This document shows positions 26,801 to 38,800 of a stretch of 64,000 nt of DNA, piece after piece. Numbering within the stretch: position 1 is the first letter of the stretch; the number at the start of each line of letters is the position of its first letter. The notes under the pieces were generated by a model that saw nothing but the letters and a program-made list of their open reading frames with translations, was not told where the DNA came from and did no database searches. The DNA is from Siphonodentalium dalli (lineage: Eukaryota > Mollusca > Scaphopoda > Gadilida > Siphonodentaliidae), in contig CP136065.1 in the NCBI GenBank assembly GCA_032622095.1, positions 114,367,195 through 114,431,194 on the forward strand, read 5' to 3'. Position numbers and translations under genes: made by a program.

Positions 26801-29800
26801 CATGAGAAAAGGCATGCACCGACGCTATGCAATAAAGCGAAATTGACTGTAACTCTAAAATCAAGTGGCTTTGGGTCTTAGTCAAGCTGCCCAAATTCCA
26901 TTGAACAAAATGTTGATAATTAACAAGTTTTGGGCAATTTTATACTATAGTTGTTAACTGTGGTTAACATAAATTTTGGGCTATTAATCAATTCTGATAA
27001 CTGAAGCAGCATTTCAAAAATGTTGTTGTTTGAATCTGATATGGGGACCATCAAATCAGATTGAGTACCTTTAAAATAAAGTCAAATAAAGCCAGCTTAA
27101 TCGGGGAGATGCGTGGTCTAGCTGCCTTTTATTCAACTTACAATTCACCTGATTTAATAACAATTTTGCATGTAAAAAAGTGGTGTATTTAGCCATGCCG
27201 CAGCGATGCTCTTTTTGTGAAATGCATTAATTCTCGTGTACTGTTATTCTCCTGAAAAACATTAAAATATAACCAATGTTACAGACACCTAGGAAAAGAA
27301 AAACAAGGCACAGTATGAATCCACCATTGGAAAGTCATGTAGGCTGGGTGATGGATGCAAGGGAACATAGGCCGTCGCGGTCACGGAATAACTCTATGTC
27401 GTCGATGAGGTGAGTGTATAAAGCCAGTTTTTGAATAATTTCTATTTGTGGTTGTCACATTCATAAATTACTGGATATCAATGTGACTAATCTATTTCAT
27501 GTATAATCTTCTTGTACCAGGAACCAGTTAGAGATTTGGTATTCACTAAGTTTCTACGATTCATATGATTTCTACGATTGATGACGACTGCTTGATGACA
27601 AACTCAATTTGACTACGTTAACATGAAGTAAATAGATCGATGATGAACTAAGGATTTGGGCAGTGGATGTATACTTGTCATGTTGAAGAGCACAAGCTTG
27701 AAATTCGTGAAATAAAGAATCGGCGAACGTGAAAAGTATAAGAAATCATATGTCAATAAAAAACCAACAGGAAAAGTAGCGAAGGCACCGTTTGAGATGA
27801 TAGACTTTAGTATTTATGAAGAAAATGCTCGAATGGTTGGATTTCGTGTGGCTTCGATCGAACGGTTTATGGCGTGGGTTCAAGCGATAGCTTACCGATA
27901 TCACACACAATTTGCAGATAACCATCAGAACTATTTATCATGGATCGAAAAGAAGAATGAGCCTGAAGATGAAAATGAAGTGATAAAAGAGATTCAGGTA
28001 CAATTGACAAATCAACAAATTGATGATGATAGGTCGGCAAAATTAATTACACTACACATGTATCCACCTACTTCGGTGATTACTGTACAAGGGCAGAAGT
28101 ATGTTCAGTGGGTCGAAACAGAATTCACTAAATTGAAAAACTTTGTAGAATATATCGTCTCACATTCGGATTCAAATCTGAATACCAAAGTGAAAGTTCC
28201 CAATGAAATTAACTCAAAAGTAAGCGATTCTTCAATTGACCCTCCCTCAGACTCAAAGTTAACAAAAGGACTGGATTTATCAATCAAGCCAACCACAAAT
28301 GAATCAGATTCATCTTCAAGTGATACTGAAGGCAAGATGAATGCTAGTGTGGGTGTTTCTTCACAGAATAGTAGCATTATGCTAAAACGAAAATCGCCAA
28401 TCACACAAGCAACATTTACAGCAAAGAACCAACAAAAACAAATTAATGAACTTTCCGAAAGAGTGTCACAATATGCTAAGCTGAACGACAGGATGATAAT
28501 TTGTATCAATCAGCTGGAAAAGAAATATTGCGAAGTGAATAAAAATTCTGCGAGACTGGAAATATTGGAACAGTTGGGAACACAAGACGTGAGAGATAGA
28601 TATGAAGCAAATAAATGGAGGACAACTTATGAATTAGAACAAAAGAAGAATGACCAGATATCAAAGCAAATGGAACAGCTGGAAACACAAGACTCGAGAG
28701 ACAGAGAGGAAGGAAATAAATGGAGGAAAAATTATGAATTAGAAAAACAGAAGAATGATCAGTTATTACAGCAAATGGAACATATAAAAATGATGAAAAC
28801 CGAGCTAATAACAGAGAATTGAGAAATAACCATCAACACATGCAAAACGAAATTCACCTCTTAAAGGAGACGGTGGCAAAACAGAAAGATCAGTGGGTAC
28901 AGATGGAACATAATCATGAGATTCTCATCAGGGAATATGAGAAAATAAAGACTGAATGTGTTAAGATGCATGAAGATAACAGGAAACTGTGTGACGAAAA
29001 TATAAGACTTTACAATGATGCTGAAAGTATGCTCCCGAAACAAAATCTGGATGCAACGAATTTGCCCCCCAAACAAAATAGGGAGGAAAAACAAAATATA
29101 GAAGGAAAACATCAAAGTTCGAAAACTGAAACCCCACCTCCCGATTTAACATCTGAAATTCTACTAGTGATGGACTCACATGGAAATTATTTAGATGGAA
29201 AGAAACTGTATAAGAACAGAGACATCATGGTCAAAGTGCTTGACTCTGGAAAGAAAAATATTGCTGGTGCTCGCCAATTCATTACCGACGAAGTTTCTGA
29301 TACCAAGTACCTGATATTAGGTGTCGGAAGCAATGATTTAAACAATGAATCAGCAGAAAAATGTATTGGAAATATTAAGTCGCTGATCAGGGACATAAGA
29401 AGCAGATGTAAAGATATCCTAGTAATTCCAGCTTTCCAGCGACTTGGAGCACATGTATATAACAGAAAAGTTGATTTCTATAATAATGAACTTTACAAGT
29501 TACAGAAACTTGAGGGCTTTCAGATGATTGAAAACATTCACATGAATAGTGCTAATTGGTAATATTATGCAGAGGATGGTATACATTTCAACAGGAATGG
29601 ACTGTTGGAGTTGGTGTCAATGATTAAGAAAACTGTTAATCCAAAAATAGGACTCAAAACTTACGATCAATATCATAGTGGTTACGGCAATCAAAGTGGT
29701 TATGGGCCACATAATAGTGAGTTCTCTCAAAGGAGCAACATCGAAAGGCAGAGAACCTGTGGAGATGAATTCCAATTTCTTCTGCAGAGACTGATGGAAG

Positions 29801-32800
29801 TATCTGGAACCAATAAGTCCAGGTCACGGCCTCAATATTAAGATCTATGATGATTGTCACATTTTATATGCTCACATTTTGATCTGAATAATGCTAGTCA
29901 TGTGTATAAACAATATTGATTTACGTTATTATGTTCAATATAATATCAGTGATAGTAAATCACAATATCGTGCTTACTATAATACCTATACTACTTATTT
30001 ATGTTTTAGTGCTTAATTTAGTAGAAATGCTTTACTGCTCTTAGTATAGTGAAAACGGAAAAGTAAATGCAAGATACTGTTGTATCAGATTGAGTTTGTC
30101 ATATAAGTGAAATAAAGTAATTTCTTTCAAGTTCTTATAGAAGTGTCGCAACATTTCTAATTGATTGGTATTGATATTAAACGATATTTTATCAATATTG
30201 TGAGATAGTAGCGATAGAGTTATTTTCTCAGAATTGCGAGATAGTGAATACTATTAGCAAATCAAAGGTATTTAATATATTACCTTTAATTCAAGTAATT
30301 TAAGAAGAAAACATGTTAGAGGTTGGTTTCAGGAATGTTCATGGTTTTTCTAAAGAAAAAGTGAAAGATACGCTTAACTCTTTCACCCCCGCTGCCCGCT
30401 ATAGCGGGCACGACGTCATGTACGTTCAACCCCGCTGCCCGCTATAGCGGGCAGAAGCGTTCGCCTGTTGATCCGTTTTTTAAACGAACGGTGTCACGGC
30501 TACATAATGTAATAGCTCCCACAATTCATATAGGTCCCTCTGGGGATCCCTTATGTGTCCCTGCCATAAAAAACTAAAATATTATATCTGAATTCCATTG
30601 GAAGCATGCCTGAATTTAAGCGGTCGGTCGGACACGGACATTTTCCGATACATATCGCCAAATGTCCGACCATTTTCATTTTTAGCCTGACATTATGTCC
30701 GGCAGTATATTTTTAAATAAAAGCTCATATATTTGGCAAGAGTGTTGTCTAAAGTGTTATAGTTGTGCGTATCATACACCTTTTACGCGGACAATTAGGC
30801 CTAATACCCATGGAAACGAACGCAATATTGAAGCAGAAAGTACACACTCATTATACTGGAATTCCCAAAGTTATAAATAGATAGCACAAAGGGAGTGAAT
30901 TCAGTTTCAAATTGATTTCGTTTTGAGAAATTTGTGTTCTAAGTTCGTCAATAAAATGACTTCTAGTGTGTGAAGTTCATTTGTTTTGATTGTGAGATAT
31001 AATTAGGTCGATTAGAGTGATTTTGGTCAATATAGTCTATTATTTATCAGTCACTGAATGTGATCACTGGGTGATTTATTTTTGCATTGCCTATTTTCGT
31101 TTTTGGATCGATTTTGGACTGTGATTGACAAAACTTTCCCCTCCTCAAGACAACATTTGCCTGATATTTTAAACAAGGTGAAATCACTTCTTCAAATTTG
31201 ACCATAGGGTGATCACCAGTGTTTGCACAAGAAAAAATATAGCCATGGTTGTATGTGTGCCATTCAGTAGAAATTGATCAAATCTAGTGTTTTTCAATGA
31301 CGGGTGTTTCCCTAGCAACCGTTGTCAAGGAAGTTCGGCACCCGAAGGTCATCTATGACCCTCATGTGAATATAAACTGACTGCTGATCACGGCAATATA
31401 TGGTTTGCCATCCCCACGATCCCTCTAGACATTAGTATTTAGGCTTAGCGCTAAAGACAACAAAAAATCATAATTAAGTCCTGTAAATCTGGGGTCAGGG
31501 GCATTTTACCATCATATATTCGGTGGTGAAAGAGTTAAATATAATGATGTTGACATTTTTGGTGCGGTTGAAACATGGACATCCGAGAGGTCGGATATAA
31601 GTCTTCCAGGCTTCCATGCCATTCATGTACCAGGAGAAAAGAATAAATGTAAAAGGGGACGGAGATCAGGGGGATTGATCTTATATTATAAAATTGAACT
31701 TAAAATGATAAAAGCAATCACAAAAATATCATCCTCAAAGGAATGCATATGGGTAAAGCTTGATAAAATAATATGTGGACTACAGGATGATGTTTATCTA
31801 TCTTGTATTTACATTAAGCCAAGATTGAAAACAAATTCATTGGCAAATGGAAATTTCTTTGAAGAACTTGGGAACTCTATAAGCACTTTCTCTCAGAAAG
31901 GAAAGGTTTTATTAATTGGAGATTTTAATTTTCGATGTGCTGAGTTAGATGATTACATCAAACTGGACAGTGAGCTTCAGTTATCAACTGAAGAAGGTGT
32001 AAATATATTATCTGTTGATGCTGATACCACTCAACGCCATAGTTTAGATTCTGAAATTAATTGTCAGGGTAAGGATCTGATAGATTTAGGTAAGGCTGCA
32101 CAAATTCGTATTATAAATGGGAGGACTATGGGAGACTTGCTCAGATTTCTGACATGTTACACACCACAAAGGTGTAGTCTCATTGATTACATGATTATTT
32201 CAGAAGCATTTTATTCCAGTGTTTCCTTTTTCAATGTACTGCCTCCAAATGAGGAATCAGACCATTGCTTTTTGTGGATGGGTTTGAGTACCTCACATGA
32301 TGTATACAGAAATACCGTTGATGACAATGATATGAACAACAAACTTACTGGAAAATACATATGGGGCAAAGTGTTAAAGCAGAGGTACATTGCTGTTATG
32401 AATGAAAATCTAATGAAAAATTCAATAGATCAATTCTGTGTCAAAATATCAGACGAAAATCAACCAATAAATGACCTCGCTAAAGAACTCAGTGAAATAA
32501 TTTTACAAGTTGCAGAACATTCAATAAAGTTTAAACACTTTAAATCAGATAAATTGCAAAATAAGAAAAAAAAGGTTACAAAACGTAGATTTAAATGGTT
32601 CAATGGAGACTGCTTGAAAATGAAAAGGGAGTTGAGATCAATGGGGGAAAAATTACAATTTGACCCTAAAAACTGTCAACTTCGCCAATCTTTTCACAGT
32701 CTAAAAAGGGAATATAAAAAGACTATAAAGAAATCAAAGTATAGCTATTCAAAAAATCTTCTCAGTGAATTGGAATCCGATGTTTTCAACTCAAAATCTT

Positions 32801-35800
32801 TTTGGGATAAAATAAGCAATATGAATGAAAATTCAAGGCAGGAAAATCCAATTGACATTGGAACTTGGACAAAATACATGTCAGAACTTAGTCCAAGTCT
32901 TCTTGTACTAAAACCAGCTAAGATATTGGGATGGCGATGCTGGCGTTTAGTCCAAGACCGCCCTATATGCTCGCTTATGACACGGCTTAAGCGTTAGTGA
33001 CCCGCTCAAATAAAACCACAATTATATGAAATAAAATATCACAATTGCGACAATAAACGGATATTTTCCGCAGAAGACATGCTATTTTATCTGAAACCCA
33101 CATCAGTTGTGAATTTAAAACGGTAATTTAATGCGAAAAGAGACATTTACCTCAATGTTTACAATTTTTTTAAAGTATGCGAACTCGGTTGACCTCGCGA
33201 ACTGTGTTCGGCATTTTCCGTTGAAAATATTCCGTAGATTTTGGACAACAACGCAAATTACGAAGAATTCTCCATTGTAATCGTAATTATGTGTGTCAAT
33301 AAATAAAATAATAAATAGATTAATTAAACATTGAAGATGTGAAGATGCGAAAATTGTCAACAAAACTACCGTTCTGATCCTCCATTATGTCATTAAGTTT
33401 TTAGTGCGGGAATTGTTCTGAAAGCACATAGAAAACTGGACTTTCGGGCGATCGGTTTTCGCCATTTTTGTTCGGAAAACCCGCGCTATATATAGAAACG
33501 GAAAGTAGAATTCCCAGAACAAACAGCGGATTATGCCGAACTTATTCGGACCACTTCGGCTTTCGGTTAAAACGTAAACAAACAGAGAAACAAATCGATG
33601 TTTGTGGCAATCAACCGGAATATTCTATGTGTAATTTAACATTAAAGTTAGATTATTATACACCATTATGACCATAAGATGTAAGCCTTTCCGATGTATA
33701 TAGCATCATGTATTGATTTGCTAGGTAAATCGAGTAAAATACACCACAAATTCCCGCCACAGATCGTGGGCGTAACTCGTGTGATAGGATTGGTATACAA
33801 GCGGTCTTGGACTAAACACCAGCATCGCCATCCCAATATCTTAGCTGGTTTTAGTACAAGAAGACTTGGACTAGTCAGAACTATATGAAGCATACGATGA
33901 GGATCCATCTCATGAGATTAATCTAGAACAATTAGAAAATAAATTTCTATCTGAAAATCCGCTGGACTACCCCTTCAAATTCAAGGAAGTAAAAGAGGGT
34001 ATTCATAAATTGAAAACAAACAAACAACCTGGTATAGATTTAATACTCAACGAGTTTCTCAAATGCGGTGATGTTCTTCTGCCTTCTCGTGTCAGATTAT
34101 TCAACAGAATATTGAGTGAGGGTTCGTTTCCAGAAGCTTGGAATATAGCTTCAATATCTTTCTTGCATAAGGGTGGTGATATCAATGATTGCAATAACTA
34201 TAGATGTCTAGGTTTAGCAAGTTGCCTAGGTAAATTATTTTACTTCCCTTTTAAGACAAAGGTTACATACATTTTTAGACAGCACTAAGATTTACAGTAA
34301 ATTTCAGGCAGGATTTCGCCAAGACCATAGAACATCGGACCATCTATTCACACTGAAAAATATCATTAATAAATATGTTCATAAACTTAAAAAACCAGTA
34401 TATACCTGTTTTGTTGATTTTTCTAAAGCTTTTGACACTGTTTATAGACAAGGATTATTCCAAAAAATATTGAAGGCTGGAGTGGGTGGAAAGTTTTACA
34501 CAATATTGAAAAACATGTATTCAAATTCCAAATTTGTCATAAAAAAGGGGATTTATATTTCTGACCCCCAGTTTGCATTGAGAGGAGTTTGACAAGGGGA
34601 AAGTTTGAGTCCTCTTCTCTTCAATTTGTACACCAATGATCTGGAGAATATATTCAAATTTGAACAGTCACATCCTGTGACATTAAGAACTACTCAAACT
34701 AATTTTCTTATGTATGCAGATATGATTTGGTGTTAATGTCCGAAAGTAAGAATGGGTTGCATTCCTGCTTGGACTCTTTAGTAGCCTACTGTGATTAATG
34801 GAAGCTGAGAATTAATTTAAGTAAAACGAAAGCAATGGTTTTTGGCAAGAATAACTCTGGTGTATCTGATGAAGTATTTAAATTAGATGGAAATATAGTT
34901 GAAGTAGTTGATCAATACAAATACTTGGGAGCAATTGTACCCAGAAATGGGAACATACAACAAGCAGCTGCCCACATGGCTGACAAAGCTCTGAAAGCTG
35001 TGTTTATTTAGCCTTAAAGCAAAAATATTAGATTTTGATGTATCTGAGCGTCAACTCAGTATGAAGCTTTTTGATGCTTTGGTTCGTCCTATATTAACAT
35101 ATGGATCAGAGATATGGATGGCAGATTTCTCTTTGAAAAATTTATTCAGTGACCAAAGCTGTTTTGAAAAAATTAATACCCGATTTTGCAAATACCTCCT
35201 GGGAATATCAAAAAAATCATCTAATTTGGCTAGTAGATGCGAGTTTGGTCGTGAACCAATAGCCAACTTTATATTTAAACAAGCTCTAAAATATTATGTA
35301 CGTTTAACACAGCTTCCATCAGACAGATTATTAAAAGAAGTGTATGAGTTGGATAAAGAGTTGTTTGAAGATGGTCATAAATCTTGGCAACAAGCTCTGA
35401 ACAAAATCACCACCCGTTTCAATATAGATCTTGCGTCTTTGAACATGAATGGTATTGAGGAAAAAGTTTATCAATTCCATGAAAATGAAGTTAATGGACA
35501 AATAAGTCATCTTGCACAAAAGGTAGAAGGTAATAAACTTTTGTTATACAGTAACATTTATCAGAGTTTTAATTTACAAAGTTGTCTGAAATTTAGAATA
35601 CCCAAAAATCTCACAAAATTCCCCACATCATTGAGGCTGAGTGCTCATAGACTGGCCATAGAAACTGAACGCATGCAAAGACCAAAACCTAATAGGAAAG
35701 ATAGGAAATGCTCATTTTGTAACATTATGGAAGATGAAGAGCATTTCTTATTATTTTGTCAAAAACACACTGAACATAGCGAACCCCTTTTGAATAAGCT

Positions 35801-38800
35801 GGGATTAACCAGATTTGATTTTTCTGCGGGATCAACAGATGCAGGTCTAATAATTAAAAGAATTTTAAACCCTAATAATGCAAAAGAAACGAAGTTGGTA
35901 TGTGAATTCATAAAAACATGCATGGAATGAGATAAGCTTCTCCTCAATACCACCAATTCAAGTAAAAACACTTTTAAAAACCCATACATAAACATGTAAA
36001 AATTTGTTCTTTTTGTTGTGTCTTTGTAATCAATGTTTGTTTATGTTACAGCAGAAACCAAAATTCATTGGTATTGCTAAATAAAACTTGAAACTTGAGA
36101 TAGTTCATCATGCAACCAATCATGTGCCATGGCTTCATTTTATGTGAAATCTATTTTGCATATGCTTTCTTATTGTGTATAATAGTAAGTATACCCCTGC
36201 AACACAATTGTGGGTGTGGGGAGGGGAGTAAGGAGGAAACTACTTGTTCATCCATCCTTGGACACAACATTTTATTACACACCTTTTGCTATTTTTCAGT
36301 TGATTACTTTACATCTGCATGTGTGGTAATTTCACCCAAATTCACTGGAGATCCGTACTTCAATAATAATTCAACCTCATATTGCATTCAGTATGTGAGT
36401 AACTAGGATGGAAACCAAACGGAAACAATTACTTGTTACTACAGATTATTATTAATATATTAAAGAACTCAGGAGATGAACTTAATTACACTTGTTTGTT
36501 ATAACTGTAAAAATTTGTGCCGGATGGTTCTCCTAATATTGCACCACAACACATGTGTGCAATACAGTTCATCCTGTGTGTTTCTGTCTGTTTTTTTAAC
36601 TCTTTCACTGCCATACTCTACTACCTACCCATTTCTATGCATCATATACATAGTTGTACATATATCAGGTCTATATGAGTAAGATATTGTATCTTGAGTA
36701 TCCCTTGGTATTTGCACATATGTGCCTAAAATTTTAAGAAATACATGATATGATGAGTAAGATGAGCATGAAATGATACATACCTATTTACAATACTCTC
36801 TTTTCTATTTCAGCCCAACAGAGTCACAGTTGTCTACAAGTTATGGCAGTACACCACATACATTCCCCAAATTTCAGCATCCTTCTCATGAGTTGTTAAC
36901 AGATAATGGCTTTGTCTGGCATGTCTACCATAAATATCATTCAAAATGCTTGAAAGGTGAGATATTTTGCTCTCTCTTCAGCTCGAAGTTAAAAAAAAGA
37001 AGTTCTATGATGTATAACATGTATAACCATTTATGGGATAATCTATAATGCAGGCTGCATTTATCGGAGAATTGTTTTGAAAATAAACAGGCATGTTTAG
37101 GATAACCTCTAGATGGGAGATACTTAGAATGGTTTTATATGAAAAACAAACATGGCTGCTAGCAGCCATCTTTGATTGTACTCTTTGCATAGTCCAAGTC
37201 TTCTTGTACTAAAACCAGCTAAGATATTGGGATGGCGATGCTGGCGTTTAGTCCAAGACCGCCCTATATGCTCGCTTATGACACGGCTTAAGCGTTAGTG
37301 ACCCGCTCAAATAAAACCACAATTATATGAAATAAAATATCACAATTGCGACAATAAACGGATATTTTCCGCAGAAGACATGCTATTTTATCTGAAACCC
37401 ACATCAGTTGTGAATTTAAAACGGTAATTTAATGCGAAAAGAGACATTTACCTCAATGTTTACAATTTTTTAAAAGTATGCGAACTCGGTTGACCTCGCG
37501 AACTGTGTTCGGCATTTTCCGTTGAAAATATTCCGTAGATTTTGGACAACAACGCAAATTACGAAGAATTCTCCATTGTAATCGTAATTATGTGTGTCAA
37601 TAAATAAAATAATAAATAGATTAATTAAACATTAAAGATATAAATGTAATACATTAAATAAATTACGGGGAATTACAACCCTCTCAAAGTTTAAAACAGT
37701 GTAAACACAACGAGTATTAGAATAAATAATATGGTGCTACATTTCCCACATTTGGTGGACTTCGGCGAAATTAAGATATATACTAAGCGAACAGAGCAAT
37801 ATACTGCTCTTGTTAAGCACACAAAAAATCAAACAAAATTTGTATAAATTTTTAACCTTAAGTTTGAAAAGTCCCACTAAAATGGAAGAACTATATTTCG
37901 AAACTGTGTGATTCGGTTCTCCGATTATTTTATCAACACAAAAGTCAAAATGCACATGGATGAAAATCACACGGATGGAAAGTCAGACACAAGAGTTCTA
38001 ATTTGCTCCAATTTTGACAAGTTGCTTGCGAAAATTGTCAACAAAACTACCGTTCTGATCCTCCATTATGTCATTAAGTTTTTAGTGCGGGAATTGTTCT
38101 GAAAGCACATAGAAAACTGGACTGTCGGGCGATCGGTTTTCGCCATTTTTGTTCGGAAAACCCGCGCTATATATAGAAACGGAAAGTAGAATTCCCAGAA
38201 CAAACAGCGGATTATGCCGAACTTATTCGGACCACTTCAGCTTTCGGTTAAAACGTAAACAAACAGAGAAACAAATCGATGTTTATGGCAATCAACCGGA
38301 ATATTCTATGTGTAATTTAACATTAAAGTTAGATTATTATACACCATTGTGACCATAAGATGTAAGCCTTTCCGATGTATATAGCATCATGTATTGATTT
38401 GCTAGGTAAATCGAGTAAAATACACCACAGATTCCCGCCACAGATCGTGGGCGTAAGTCGTGTGGTAGGATTGGTATGCAAGCGGGCTTGGACTAAACGC
38501 CAGCATCGCCATCCCAATATCTTCGCTGGTTTTAGTACAAGAAGACTTGGACTATCTTTGCATGACTAAATCATTACACACCCTGCAGACCACATCCCTC
38601 GTCTATCATCGCCAAAGTTTATATGGATCTTTGGTGTGACCTCTAGATGAGAGTCAGAATTTTTTTCTGAAACCTGCTGGCCATCTATTTTGCTATTTGC
38701 AGGACTAAATCCTTCGGCACACCCTACAAGCCACACCCCCATCCTATCATCACCAAACTTCTTAAGGATCTTCAGGGAGTCAGAAATTTTTTCTGAAATT

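Larger units (their letters stand above)
30313..35930 (+). pseudogene. LINE ORF2: endonuclease and reverse transcriptase, broken
   Basis: ATG at 30313 starts [19 protein letters not shown], the usual first strand of an APE-type endonuclease. After the first inserted element the frame continues with [29 protein letters not shown] (catalytic Asp/Asn) and ESDHCFLW. After the second inserted element it runs [11 protein letters not shown], then [25 protein letters not shown], a frameshift near 34245, FVDFSKAFD (motif A, about 34410-34436), RGV*QGESLSP (motif B with TGA at 34590-34592 where Arg is expected) and YAD with two extra bases before DLVLM (motif C, about 34712-34730). The C-terminal part 35061-35930 keeps an open frame with [13 protein letters not shown] and a C-x2-C..H-x4-C end ([12 protein letters not shown]). 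Confidence 0.75.
27500..36098 (+). mobile_element. CR1-like LINE retrotransposon with two nested insertions
   Basis: A two-ORF non-LTR element in the sense orientation within the LARP1 intron between exons 10 and 11. ORF1 (27797-29841) has a coiled coil and an SGNH esterase domain; ORF2 (30313-35930) has an endonuclease, a reverse transcriptase and a C-terminal zinc-finger-like end. A 3' tail runs to AATAAAACTTGAAACTTGAG near 36098. The 5' boundary is not defined and is placed loosely. All parts are broken by stops and frameshifts, so it cannot move by itself. An ORF1 esterase is known in CR1-clade LINEs, which is why I favour that clade. Removing the nested insertions 30378-31534 and 32889-33873 gives about 6.4 kb. 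Confidence 0.8.

Noticed and set aside
28105-28688. Antisense frames opposite LINE ORF1
   Set aside because: Shadows of the sense coding frame; no independent signal.
32889-32997. C-terminal end of the 440-codon LINE frame ([16 protein letters not shown])
   Set aside because: This part is the terminal repeat of the inserted long-TIR element and is seen again at 37200, so it is not LINE protein.
36596-36620. TTAA-CTCTTTCACTGCC resembling the end of the element at 30378
   Set aside because: No inverted partner with TTAA was found within the following kilobase, so no element can be bounded.
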